From Ceratothoa steindachneri (taxonomy: Eukaryota > Arthropoda > Malacostraca > Isopoda > Cymothoidae), in the NCBI GenBank assembly GCA_963969495.1, contig OZ018329.1:144889521-144953520 (forward strand): 64,000 nt of DNA, read 5' to 3'. Numbering within the stretch: position 1 is the first letter of the stretch; every line of letters begins with the position of its first letter. A program made the translations under genes and the position numbers. Shown piece after piece: positions 22,880 to 34,079 of this stretch. A model generated the notes under the pieces. It saw only the letters and a list, made by a program, of their open reading frames with translations. It had not been told where the DNA came from and searched no databases.

Positions 22880-23870
22880 GGTAATTGGTTTTGTAGTTGG
22901 GGATCATCTTTTCGGTCGTCAACCGGAAATGGATGTGATGGTGAGGAGCGATCTGGGAGCTCATCTTGGTTGAGCGTTTGTAGGGCAATTTTACTTGTTA
23001 TGTACGGATTTTCTTCAATTGTGAGATGACAAGAGTTGAGGTAGTAGGGTTATCATGTGTAAGTAGACGGACTTGAAGTGTGTCATTACATAGCAATTTA
23101 AGTTACCATAACGTCGCTGTGTCTGTTTATTTTTAGCCAAGAGGAGTGGGATCTGTATGATTAGGTAGAGTGATGGGGTGTGTGAGTATCGAACCATGAA
23201 GAGAGTGACTGCGAAAGTAAGCGGATGGATAGATTTAGGTCAAAAAACGTATAGATCCTACGGCTATCAGAAAGAGGTGTGGGGAAATCAATAAACATCA
23301 GCACAGTTTCATAAAAAGAGTGTCTACGGTGATGTAATCGTGCGAAAGGACCATTGGAGAAGTTATTTTGCGAAGGTAGTGTTAAATCGAATTTAATACT
23401 AAAATTATCAGCGATAGCATGAGAATTTCGTGACAGAGAGTTAGTGAACTGGGTGGGTATTGAGTGAAAACGAGATCAAGAATGTTGCCGTTGGTGTGGG
23501 TGGGAAAATTGACGAATTAAGAGAGAAAAAAGTTCGAAGACTTCAAGAGGTCGTTGATTTGAAGTAATGTGTAGGAGAATAATGAAGTCGTCGAGTACCA
23601 CCACGATAGTACAGGAGTATGAGAAGATGACACTGAGGAGATCCCCAAGTTGGCCAGTAGATATCTATATGTTTGAGCTGGTGCCTTAGGGCAAGAGTAG
23701 TTAAAACTACCTTGAAGGTGTCGCGGAAGGGCTCGATCGGTGTGAATAAGGGGCAAAGAAACATACCACCTATCCAGGTAGTTCTACAATGATATAGGAA
23801 AGTTTATCCGTTTGGTGTAGCAGCCGTGAAAATGGTGTTTGTAGAAGATCCTCCTCACGTCACTCTGATG
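22880..23870 (-). pseudogene. Ancient CR1/L2-like LINE endonuclease remnant
   Basis: On the minus strand, three frames together give an APE-type endonuclease of the CR1/L2 group. YSHRSSPS lies near 23,740 (the family often has Y.PPSSPS). A block around 23,610 reads VVVLDDFIILL where VLGDFN is expected. FVNFPTHTNGNILDLVFTQ at about 23,440-23,510 closely follows the common FVNFPTH...LDLVFT pattern. Further on, DLTLPSQNNFSNG near 23,350-23,390 probably belongs to the post-endonuclease linker. At least four frameshifts or stops are needed to connect these parts. No reverse transcriptase motif was found below 22.9 kb. Group assignment is tentative. Confidence 0.6.
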
Positions 23871-24097
23871 CAGGATAACTCAATCCTATCCGATATAATT
23901 TTAGGTGAGATAAAATATCTTCTCACTCTCATGATTATATATTACATTCATCTGTTTCCCGTCATTCCAAGATAATGAAGTTGGAATCCTATTCAAATGT
24001 AATTGGAATCTCCGTTTCATTTTTTATGTGTGGCTTGGTTGCATTAATGGCTTACTCTTACAATACTTTGCGAGTTTTCCATATATACGAGTATATA

Positions 24098-25106
24098 TGC
24101 GGAAGAATGAGAGAGAGAAGGAATACCCCCCCCCCCCCCCCCCTGACTTCCCCTGTTCGCCGTTGACCGCTCTAAATTCGTCTGCCCTGTATACTGCGAA
24201 AATTAGAAAATTAAAACAATGGAAAAACCATTAATTAGTCATTGCGCCCTCGCGCTATAGGACCTTATCGCGACCCAGGACAATTAAGGAAGTCTGTTGG
24301 CGATGAATCTCTCTGCCCGTCTAGATAATTTCTGGGTATATAATTGACAGTTCAGAATTCACAAGCAGATTGTGTCTGCATCTGCCATCCTGTACGTTAG
24401 CTGTAACGTCTTCGTAGTCGAGAGGGAATCGATTACATTCTCGTCCAGAGAAGAATTGAGTGATTGTCGAAGAGCCAAGGAAGAGCTATTCTTCACTTAG
24501 TGTTGTTCGTGGAGATAGTTAGGCGAGCTTCAACCCTTCTCACCACGTCTTCGGACTTTAAGGATTGGAAAAGCCATCCCCGAAGCACCCTCCGTTTGCT
24601 TCTTAAGGATAAGAGCCCCCCACTCCCACTTCAGTCTCCCGAAGCTGGACTGAGTGTCCCGTGAGACGCCCACAAGTTCAAGGTCGAACTTACATACCTG
24701 GTCCTACTCGTCGCACATCAAGTTAAAAGGGATTTAACCTCACTGTGTCACCCTCCTCCCACCTTTACCGCGTCGAACATCAAGGATACCCTTTGCTCTA
24801 GAACTTGCATAATTGTAAAATCATTACTTAATTAATTATCCCTTGGTTCAAACTTAATTGATAGTGTTAATCATCTTAGCAGTGAACTGTCAATATTAAA
24901 TTGCATTGCCATTTAACTTGCCCTATATGTATATGGAATATTTAGTCCTATTAAAGTATATTTTTGTAGCCGTATTTTGAATATTCCTTGGCCTCGCAAT
25001 TGTGTATTTAAAGCACTCTTAGAACCATCACCAGGTGGACCCTTAATTTCGGTCAGCCAGTAGGCGAGTGTGCGTATAACGGCATATATACGGTCATACC
25101 ACGACA
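24098..25106 (+). mobile_element. Candidate solo LTR related to E1
   Basis: This 1,009-bp block starts TGCGG and ends ACCACGACA, similar to the TCTACGACA end of the E1 LTR, and is bounded by ATATA on both sides (24,093-24,097 and 25,107-25,111). The segment GGACCCTTAATTTCGGTCAG near 25,040 resembles GGACTAACCTCGGTCAATCAG at the same distance from the E1 LTR end. A good TATA box (gggTATATAAttg, about 24,336) suggests a promoter. It also shares a long poly-C tract (24,126-24,143) with the E1 LTR style. The duplication is weak evidence because the surroundings are TA-rich; the 5' boundary is uncertain. Confidence 0.45.
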
Positions 25107-25518
25107 ATATATATCCCTCTCCCGTGTATGTCTCTCTCTCTTTATCTCTTTCTCTTTCTCTCTCTTTCTATCCTCTCATGTTCTCTCTTATTTTTTATGC
25201 AGGATACAATAATAATTTATCTTATTTCTGTTTCAACCCTAAATAATTTTAATCATGGAAATTGGCCATGAGAAAATAATTTCCCTTTAATTTAAATTTA
25301 TATGTTCAGTGTAAATCAAAATTTCTTACATCAGCCCAATTATGTTCTCAATTAAGATCTAAAATATTTTTATTATGTGTGAATTGCATTTTTAATTGCA
25401 TATAAAAGGCCTCTAATAAAACCAAATATTAGATCATCTGGAGAGTTCGTGACGTGCTCTCTCTTTCTCTCACTCTCCATATATATATGTAATTAGGTAA
25501 AAGGCGTTTTTGTAAGCC

Positions 25519-25593
25519 GGTTCTATTAAAGTCCACAGCCGTGGCAGCATTATTAATTTTAACGCTGTCACAGCTGTGGACTTCAATGGAACC
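25519..25593. repeat. 75-nt hairpin with 30-bp arms
   Basis: Arms 25,519-25,548 and 25,564-25,593 are complementary at 26 of 30 positions, two of the other four being G-T wobbles, with a 15-nt AT-rich loop. Each outer end reads GGTTC. The hairpin ends 3 bp before a TA microsatellite. It could be a fold-back element core or a microRNA-like hairpin; nothing here decides. Confidence 0.85.
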
Positions 25594-25596
25594 TCC

Positions 25597-25603
25597 ATAT
25601 ATA

Positions 25604-25681
<78 letters not shown>
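25597..25681. repeat. (TA)n microsatellite
   Basis: About 85 bp of TA with one TTT interruption near 25,607. Open frames across it encode only Tyr-Ile repeats. Confidence 0.98.
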
Positions 25682-25682
<1 letters not shown>

Positions 25683-25838
25683 TCGGCCAAAATGATTGGA
25701 ACACATTAAATATTAATTATTGATAAAATATACGCAAAAATGCTTATTTGTATTATTTCAAGTATGAAACGTATAGGTTTCAATCATATTCTTCACTTTT
25801 TCATAACTGCGTCATAATATTTGGTAAGGTTGTATGTA

Positions 25839-25844
<6 letters not shown>

Positions 25845-25903
<59 letters not shown>
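25845..25903. repeat. (TA)n microsatellite
   Basis: About 59 bp of pure TA. Confidence 0.98.
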
Positions 25904-25906
<3 letters not shown>

Positions 25907-26159
25907 TAAATTAATCAATTATAAATTTAGCAATTGTTCCGTAATTTTTCTCTTCTTAAGAACATTTTTTACGTATTCTTTATCTCTAGAAAGAATTTAG
26001 ATGGAGTTACACGTCGTCCTTATTATTAAATATTTTCAGGCTTCTCAAAAGGTAATGCTCAAATATGCTAATACCAGATTTTGACAATACTGAACTTGTT
26101 AGAAGTTGTTAAAAAGAGTAGGGTTTCATTTAGCAATGAAAACTTAACGCAAATATATT

Positions 26160-29100
26160 TATTTTATTGAAATGGGACACAAATTTTTCAGATGGCCTAT
26201 TATATACTGCGCATCATTTTTTCCAATAGTTTCTGCCATGTAGTCAGTGTGAGGAAGAGCGAAACGCTGGTCCTGTCGCAGAGTCCTAGCGGACTCTTTA
26301 GCGCCCTTATCGGCGCGCTCATTCCCTCCAATTCCTACATGTCCAGGAGCCCAGCAGAAGATAATCTCGACATCCGCCTGGCTCGCCAAAGTCGTAGCGC
26401 CACGGGTATCGTGAACCAGGGGATGCGGAGATTCTAATGCCCCGAGAGCACTCAGGGCGCTTTGTGAGTCGCTATAGATCACAATCAGGTCTCCAAGCCG
26501 GGCACGTCGTGTAATATCCCGTACCGAGTGGTGTATTGCCACCAGTTAGGCCGTGAGGAACAGACGCAGCGCCTGGCAGAGCCCCGCAGACTTCAAACAG
26601 AGGGGATACGGCGTGGAATCCGACTCCCTCTTCGGACTTGGGGCCATCCGTATACCAAGGCACGGTTCCAGCGTGACACGAGGTGTGCTCCAAAAAGGTC
26701 GAACACAATACTCCCAGCGCTGTACAAGCTTTGGGAGCAGAGGCGTGGCGATAAATAGCCAAATATGGTACCATTCAGGGTGGCGACTTGGACAGAACCA
26801 GGGGCACGAGTGGCCCAAGAGCTATACCTAGCTCTCTCGGCGCCATAGGCACGGTCGAAATCAGCGGTGGATGCAGTGAGAGCTGTTGGCGACTGAGGGA
26901 GGCACCCCGCTCATGAGTACAGGCGAGTAATGCAATGTACGCAGCGTAGAGCGAGTGGCATCTCCTCAGCATCGACCAACAGGCTCTCAATGGGGGAAGT
27001 GCAGAAGGCACTGGTCACAAGGCGAAAGCCGGTGTGGTGGATCGAGTCCACCTTCCGCAATAAACGCTCATCTGTCGATGCATAAAACTCGCATCGTAGT
27101 CGAGCTTCGAACGAACAAATGATCGATAAAAAAGTAGGGCAGTAGCCCTATCAGCGCCCCAAGCACTGAACGTCACGGAACGGAAAATATCTATGGCGCG
27201 GGTACAAGAGACACTAAGGCTGCGAATATGAGCCTCCCAAGTGAGGCGTCGGTCGAATACCTCACCGAGGAAACAGGGCGATTCAACCACATCCAGGCGC
27301 ACCCCATTAAGAAACAAAGCTGGATCGGGGTGGAGCTGTTGATGGTGACAGCAGTGCACCACCTTAGTCTTGGCCAAAGAAAACCGAAACTTGGGCGCAT
27401 CGGCATAGCGTGAGACGCGGTTCAATGCCTGTTCGAGTCGACGCTCCAGAGTTGGCATCTGGGCTGCTCCAAAAAGAGATCGAAAGGTCGTCCACGTACA
27501 GCGTAGCAAGAACATCTTCCGGCAGCACCGAGGTGATGCCGTTGATGCTCAGGGCAAAGAGTGTGACACTGAGGACACTTCCCTGCGGGACACTCTCTTC
27601 CTGCTCCTTTAGCCCGAAGAGGGCTCCCCCCACCCGTACGCGGAATCGACGATCTAGCGAAAAGTCAGATATAAACATTGGAAGACTTCCCCTCGCTCCC
27701 ATCGTGTGGAGAGTCTTCATGATACCGTATCGCCATGCGACATCATAGGCCTTTTTCAGATCGAAAAACACCGTGCCGTAGTGCTGTCTACGAAGGAAGG
27801 TCTCGCAGACAGCATTTTCCAGTCGGAGCAAAGCATCCGACGTAAAGTGGAACTTGCGGAAGCCGCACTGTGCAGAAGACAGATGACCTCCGCTGTTTAG
27901 GAAAAGGGCTAATCTAACATTTACCAATTTCTCCATCAAATTGCACAGGCATGAGGTTATAGAGATTGGGCGGAAACCTGCCGGAGTAGAGGGATCTCTC
28001 CCCGGTTTGGGAAAGCCAAGCACAGGAGCGATTCACCAGGAATCTGGGAGGAGACTCTCCACCTAGATCCTGTTGAACAAATCTAAGAGAAAGGCCATGC
28101 CTCGCTTACCCATGTTTCAAAGCATGGCGTACGGGACATCGTCCGGACCATGGGTGGTGTCCGCGCACGAACCAAGAGCGGAGCGCAACTCACTCACAGT
28201 AAACCTGTCGTTGAAGGGTTCTCCGTCTCTGGAGGTAAAGTCCAGCCGGCGGCCTTCCGCGACATCACGACGGGCATTGAATGCTGGCGGAGCAGCATCT
28301 CGGATAGAGAATCCAGAAAAAGCGGTCGTGAAGGATTTCGCCAGGGACGCGGTGTCTGAGATTGCGGTCTCATTCTCCTGGAGAACGGGAGGTGGGTCCT
28401 GCGAGAACTTGCCCGAATCCTTTTGACTCGCTTCCACACCTCTGCTAGAGGGGTCTTCCCGTTAAGTGAAGACACGTATGCCCGCCAAGAGCGGTGGGCG
28501 TGCTTCAAAATATACCGGAACCTAACCCTAGCCTGACGAAATTCAGCGACAGTGAAATCGTTCGGGCGACGCTTATAGCGCATGTAGGCATAACGCTTCT
28601 GTTTGAGGGCCGTCTCACACTCGGCCGACCACCATGGGAGTGTTCGAAGTTCAAAACGGCCAAACGTTCTAGGAATAGTAGTTAGGCCGTGGCGATGAGG
28701 TTTCCGGAGAAGAACTCAACGCCCTAATCTACCGACCTAAACTTTTCGACTGAGATAGAAAATTTAGTCATTTCCTGAAATGCAGGCCACCGCGCCCGCG
28801 CCAAGCACCACTGAGGTGGGCTCTCAGGCGGCAGTTGCCCTGAAAATGATATTTAAATGGGAAAGTGATCACTACCATAGAGGTCATCGACCACCCCACA
28901 ATCAAAATCACGCTGTGCATCCGAAGAGCACAAAGATAGGTCAAGGCAAGAAAATGAAGCGGTTCCCGGACAATGATGCATAAATTTATCCACGTTTAGG
29001 ACACCTATCTCAAGCTCTTCGATCAGAGCGGCAAGGACTTGTCCCCTTGGATTTATTGAGTAATCTCCCCAGAGAGGATGCCTGCCGTTCAGATCACCAA

Positions 29101-29663
29101 GCAAGAGAAAGGGCCTCGGCAACCGTGCCACGACACGGCGCAAGTCCCCCGCGTTGGAGTAGCTGACGGTAAATGTGCGCAGAAATGATAGTATACCTCC
29201 TATCCAGGTGAAGCTGCACAGCCACTGCCTGAAAGGAGGTATCTAAAGTGAAAGGAAGAACGGAGACATCCTGCCTGGTGTAAAACGCGCATCCCCCGGC
29301 CCGGCCATTCCGCGGTGGTGGGGTCGCAAGACCCTTATACCCCTGGAGGGTGGGCAGGGGGCACGCTCCTAGCATGGTCTCCTGCAGAAAAATAGATAAC
29401 GGGGAACGGGACGAGACGAGCCTCCGCAGCTCCTCCCAGTTGGCCCGGAGTCCACGGCAATTCCATTCTAGGAATATGCCCTCAGGCCTAGCTTGGAGGA
29501 GTCTCGGGGCCCCTCTTCGAACAGAAAACCCCCGCGGGAATAGCCGTACGCTTCCCGGAGGCAGAACCCCGGGCGCTGTTGGCCGGACAAAGCGCTGAAG
29601 GCGCTGTCGCCTTCGAAGACTTATTGGGGGAGGTTGGGCTCGCCATCGAGTCTTTTCCTCCAT
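26160..29663 (-). pseudogene. L1c ORF2: endonuclease, reverse transcriptase, RNase H
   Basis: The polyprotein for target-primed reverse transcription. Its ATG at 29,663 lies inside the end of ORF1. The endonuclease runs 29,520-28,853: WNCRGLRANW, FLQETMLG with the catalytic Glu, LLLGDLNGRHPLWG, LDLSL and GSDHFPI. The linker has YMRYKRRPNDF-type sequence at 28,580. The reverse transcriptase runs about 28,190-27,350: GPDDVPYAML, FRPISITSC, QCGFRKFHFTSDALLRLENA, FFDLKKAYDVAW, VPQGSVLSVTLFALSING and LYVDDLSI. The catalytic Asps are present. RNase H at 26,650-26,230 has YTDGPKSEEGVGFHA, IVIYSDSQSALSALG and WAPGHVGIGGNERADKGAKE. At least six frameshifts or stops split the reading frame. It ends abruptly at CPISIK and a stop in AT-rich DNA. 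Confidence 0.9.
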
Positions 29664-31919
29664 CCGCCTCGAAACCTTAGGCGGGCGTTGCGGCTTCGGC
29701 GGCAGGGTCCTTCTTTTCGAGGAACCATCGTCTCCGAGCCACTCAGACCACCACTAGGCGTGGGCGAAGGAGTGGAAGCTCCTTTCTTGCTGTCTTCCAT
29801 TCGGGGGACAGCTTTAGGAACCCCCGAAGATGGCCTGGCGACCAACTTCAGGGGTGTTGCCTTTGGTGAGTCTAACGACTTGGTGGAGGTGACTGGTGGT
29901 TTCGCTTTACGGGAATAGGTCACGCTGGGGGAAGAGGGGGGAGCCCTGGTTTTAGACGGGGCTGGGTATGAACCCTTTTTGCCGCCAGCTTTACCAGGGG
30001 AGCGCCCGGGTTGAGTAGAGCCCGCATTAGGACTCCGAATGTGCACGGTAACAACCGTGTTCATTAACATGGATGGGCCAAGAGCAGAGGGTGTCTTTCT
30101 AACTTTTAAGGCATAAGACATCCCAAGCAGGGCGGGGCGCGCCAGGACCAAGTCCTTAGCCACGCGGAATGAGAGTCGATCCTGGGCCTGAATGGCCAGG
30201 ATTTCCTTCTCAAGTAGATATGCACGACATTGCTTCGAAGAAGCGGGTTGCGGCTCTCCGCAATTGACACACTTGGCTACATATGATTTAGACTTATCGT
30301 GTGCGGCCTTGGACCAATTTACACAGACTTTGGTTGACCCCGACTTTGCACGTCTACCAGACCGATTCGTATGGCCAAAGCGGTGACAGTAATAGCACCG
30401 CCACGGCAGTGGCACGAATGCCTTCACACGGTAGCGGTACCAACCGGCACGCACCGACTCAGGGAGCTTGTCACAGTCGAACGTGACGAAGAGTGTAGGG
30501 GTCGGTCTCGAGGCCCCTCCCTGTTTTCTCATCACACTTTTGACCTTGACCGCCCCATGGTCGGCCGGCTCTAAGGTGATTTCCTCTATGGAGTAGTCAA
30601 CGAGTTCCCTCGCATAAACTACTCCTTTCACAAAGTTCATAGTAGAGTGTGGCGTCACACTTACAGGGGTGCCATCAAGTGTCCGAAGAGCACTTATCTT
30701 GGCCGCCTCGGAGGGATTCGCCGCATTCGCCAGAAAGCTCCCGTCCGAGAAACGGATCACCTTCAGCTCTCTACCAATTGCACTAGCTAATGATCTCCTC
30801 TGACGGATCATGTTGCCCTTGGCCAACATGCCACCATCAGTGGATCAAATTACGATGAAGCGTTTAAAGACAGCCATCTCGAAAACGCCAGGTAACCTCT
30901 GAATGAAGGGCCCTGATGTTATCGAGGCTCCCCCCTGTGCACTTTTGGTCTTAGTCATAGCCAGGGGCTTCGCACACGGGAGGGTAGAGGGGCCGGATGT
31001 GCTGATCTTGGCTTGGTCGGTTGCCAAAGTAGCAGCAGATCCATCACTCCACGCAGCCCCGCGGATGGAGAGGAGCCCCGAGTCTTCTTTGTCTTATTCT
31101 TGTTCTCTTTCTTTTTTGCAGAGATGGGCGGGGAATGAGCTCGTTTCTTACCTCCGCCAGAAGGAGCCCCCAGGCCAGATGTACTGGCCTCAGCCAGGTC
31201 CTTCGCCTAAATGGAGAAGGTCCTGGTAGTCGTAGGGGCATCGGTCGGAGGAGATCCCTCCCCTCCTTATACTGCCTCGGAAACACTAGCCGTTTGAGGA
31301 GGACCTTGCATAGGGGCGGATTCGGGTTCGGTGCTTGGCGCCGAGCCCAGATTCCCTTCATGGAAAGCTCTATCGTCTGAGGCTGGGTTGCCTTCACGAC
31401 CATGTCTATATCAGGAGGGGCCTTCAGTTGGCCATCCCCTCCCAGGAAATCGCAGGTCCCGTTGGCAGCGTCACCAGTCATGTGTGGGGAGTCACAGGCC
31501 TTAACCCCGGCAAGGTTGAGTATTCTTGCCAGCAGGTCTTTTAAAGGAAGCGACCGAAGGGGCCTGGATTCCCTCTCCCCCCTAAGTGGGCTTGCACTAC
31601 CAAGCCGCTTCAATGAGGGGCGGTCTGTAATGGGCTGCCTGCTGGCTTTCTTGGCAGTCCCCTTAGAAAGAAAAGGAAGGACTGCAGCTGGAAATAGGGA
31701 GGTACCCAAAAGCACCTCCAGAGAAGGATGTGAGGGGGAGTCCAATACACCCTCAGTCGTAGGAGAGGAGTAAGCATTCTCTCCGGATAGAGAAATCTAG
31801 AGGGTCCCCTGCGAAAGCACAGGGGGATGAAAGCCCCATTTTTTCGGTGGAGCTGCCGAGGGCGGCTCCGTCGTTGGTACAGGTGGAATTAAAAGGGGGG
31901 GGGACTCATCATTGGACAT
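29621..31919 (-). pseudogene. L1c ORF1, nucleic-acid-binding protein
   Basis: ORF1 encodes the Gag-like RNA-binding partner of ORF2. I place the start at ATG 31,919 (MSNDESPP) because copy L3c aligns just downstream (HPPVLSQG versus HPPLLSQD); another ATG upstream at 32,085 stops after 21 codons. A stop near 31,803 and another after 31,044 break the N-terminal half. The C-terminal half is open from 30,829 to 29,621 (402 codons). It contains three zinc-knuckle motifs near 30,250-30,400, each missing a ligand: CYYCHRFGH lacks its last Cys, the second reads CVNW for CVNC, and CVNCGEPQP has Gln for His. The tail is Ser/Pro/Lys rich. The ORF1 stop overlaps the ORF2 start by about 43 nt in another frame. 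Confidence 0.87.
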
Positions 31920-32450
31920 GGTGACCCTCTTTTTTACGGAATCCAACAGCTAATCACCCTTCGCAGTAGCCCGCACTGCAAGACGTGCGTAAAGACCTCG
32001 CAGAGCCAGGTGCCGCCATTCAGGACCACCCCTTCCGCTTGGTGGCCTGGCAGTCCATCGGCATGGTGGGCTCCACCTTAGACATGGGGTAAAATTGATA
32101 GAGTGTGAAGAGGAAAGGAAAAGGGATGTGAGGAAGGTATGGATGAGGATGAAGAAGGTTGTTAAAAAAACCCATCTCGGCCCGGAGCTCAGGGGTTAGG
32201 GAACGTTGTCCCCTCCCCCCTCAGCACTGATCCGGGACGGTTGGCCGAGAAGAAGGTCAGCTTCTACCCTGTAAAATTAGAGGCTGGCAAGAGAAAGTTG
32301 TGGGAGAGGTTGTATGAAAAACGATGAAACACGAGTGTTTTGAAGGAAGGAGAAGAGGCTAAGCTGGGGTCGGACGGGATGCTGAGTCCCGTCAGCACGG
32401 CGGCCAGGATGGTAAATCGCCGCGCCCCTTACGGGCGCAATGGGTGACAA
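31920..32450 (-). other. 5' leader of L1c
   Basis: A GC-rich, pyrimidine-rich leader on the minus strand. The stretch from about 32,380 to 32,270, with TCATACAACCTCTCCCACAA and GCCTCTAATTTTACAGG, matches 43,480-43,535 in L2c. LINE leaders often carry an internal RNA polymerase II promoter, but no defined promoter element could be identified. Confidence 0.6.
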
Positions 32451-33262
32451 TGAAAAGCAATGGGCCTCTTATTTGATATGTGCTAGCTGTTGATCCGCAT
32501 GTGGAGGAGGATGAAGAGGTGTAGGGAGGGCCATGCCTTTTGCTATTTCCATAGTAAGGAAAGAGTCAATAACCATCATGACAACTTCTATTTTCACATG
32601 AGAGATGTCACAAAGTATTAAAAGGTAAAAGGAAGACAATGTCTTCAGTATCCATACATACCATTTCTATATTATCTGTTCTACATGGTGATGACTTATC
32701 AGTACCGAAATCTTCTCGTAATATTCTAGATTCATAGGTAAGTTTCTTTTGTGAACACTTGAGTGATGTTACCTAAAAGTATGGTTAGAGAATATATCAG
32801 AACAATGCAACAATGTTTGAAGATACCAATGAAGATAGACTAAGGTAAGCATGGGAGACTATATATGGTCTCTAGTCAGAAAAGTTAAAAGCGTTCATAC
32901 TACAAAAGCTATTTTTCTTTATTTTTTCCTCTTTACTTTACAGTTCTCAAATCGTTGCTAAGATTGAACTAGTCATATCTTCCGAGGAAAAGATTGTTTA
33001 AATACCAAATGTAAAAGTAAGAAAATCTCTAAAAATACTGGTGGGTATTTGAACTCATCACAAAGTATACATAAAATCCTGAAAACAATGCACATGAACA
33101 TACCAATTGTTATATAGTTTTATTTTAAAAATAATCACTTCCCACAAAGTAATAAGAACATTGTCCATTTTAACTTTTAAGATTATCTGAAGTAATAGCT
33201 TAGTTCGGAGCCTGCAGCAGAAATACCGAAGGATAACTAGACTCTCGTTGCTAGTTTCTAGA
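32451..33262. other. AT-rich gene-free sequence
   Basis: Host-like AT-rich sequence between L1c and the hAT element. No domain seen. Confidence 0.55.
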
Positions 33263-33270
33263 CTCTAGAG
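33263..33270. repeat. hAT target site duplication, left
   Basis: CTCTAGAG, matching CTCTAGAC at 36,225-36,232 in 7 of 8 positions. Eight bases is the hAT family target length. Confidence 0.7.
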
Positions 33271-33290
33271 CAGCCATTCTCAAAGTGGCA

Positions 33291-33307
33291 GATACGCCAC
33301 CTAGAGG
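33291..33307 (-). promoter_or_regulatory. CTCF-like core inside the hAT 5' end
   Basis: The minus strand reads CCTCTAGGTGGCGTATC, carrying the AGGTGGCG core of the CTCF motif, 21 bp inside the transposon. This core is shared with the motif at 1,069-1,086. Functional binding is unproven. Confidence 0.25.
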
Positions 33308-34079
33308 ACGAAAGTTCGGCTGAAGGGGGCAAAAGTTCAGTGCTTCATTGACTGCACAATGTTCACCCCAATTCCAGTTAGCATTTCTTAAAAAGTATCT
33401 AAACGAGTGCTTAGCATAATCTTCTTTACAACATTTCCTTTACTATATCTTAGAAATTTTATTATAGAATATAGATAACTATCTATCACACCACTAGATT
33501 AATTTATAAATTACTTTCAATCAAACTTTTAGGGCTGGGCTTGCACAATCATTGAGTATTAATTCAGAGGTAAATAGCTCCTCCCACAACTATTACACAT
33601 TGGATTTGTATATGGAGGCAGCAAGCGGCGTCTGCTATAAATTATTGACTGACTGGAGGTGAAGTTTTTCTAAATCTGGCAGCTCCGCTGGTAGCATTTG
33701 AACTACAGCTGTAGCAAGTAGTTGATGCTTAATTTAATGATAAATATTGTTAGGTAGTGCTGCAATTTTTAAATTGAATGGTCTTAATATTGTCATAATA
33801 GATTTACTAAATACTTTTTCACTGTTGTGGTAATTTTAGGAGGGAAGATATTGGCATTCATCATATATTCAGACACATTCCTCATAAATTATGACAGCCA
33901 AAAAGAAGTGTAGACACTATGTTGAGAAATATTTGTCTGATATGCAACGACCTATTTTTTCAAATGCTTATATAACACTTATAAAGAAAATATTCTGATA
34001 GACTGAACATACATATCTTATTTCGAGAATTAGAGGGAATATTTTAACCAATATAATAGTATTTTATAATTTTTTTATA

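Larger units (their letters stand above)
25107..26159. other. AT-rich spacer with microsatellites
   Basis: Between the solo LTR and LINE copy L1c there is TA-rich sequence with a pyrimidine tract at 25,130-25,175 (tctctctctttatctctttc), a long hairpin and two TA microsatellites listed separately. No coding domain is seen. Confidence 0.6.
26160..32450 (-). mobile_element. I/Nimb-type non-LTR retrotransposon, copy L1c
   Basis: A near full-length LINE on the minus strand, about 6.3 kb, with 5' leader (32,450-31,920), ORF1 and ORF2. ORF2 has APE endonuclease, reverse transcriptase and RNase H, the set typical of the I/Nimb and LOA groups. The reverse transcriptase phrases (FRPISITSC, FFDLKKAYDVAW, VPQGSVLSVTLF) look most like the I/Nimb group. 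Its 5' end lines up with copy L2c at about 43,370 (shared tail of the leader, catacaacctct and acaactttctct). Its 3' end at about 26,160 lacks the C-terminal domain and 3' untranslated region seen in L2c, so it is 3'-truncated or rearranged. It is clearly more GC-rich than the flanks. Confidence 0.9.

Noticed and set aside
25429..25723. Tyr-Ile repeat open frames on both strands
   Set aside because: They are translations of the TA microsatellite.
31135..31773. Plus-strand open frames opposite LINE ORF1, and similar ones at 26,192-30,574
   Set aside because: They are antisense shadows of the GC-rich minus-strand LINE.
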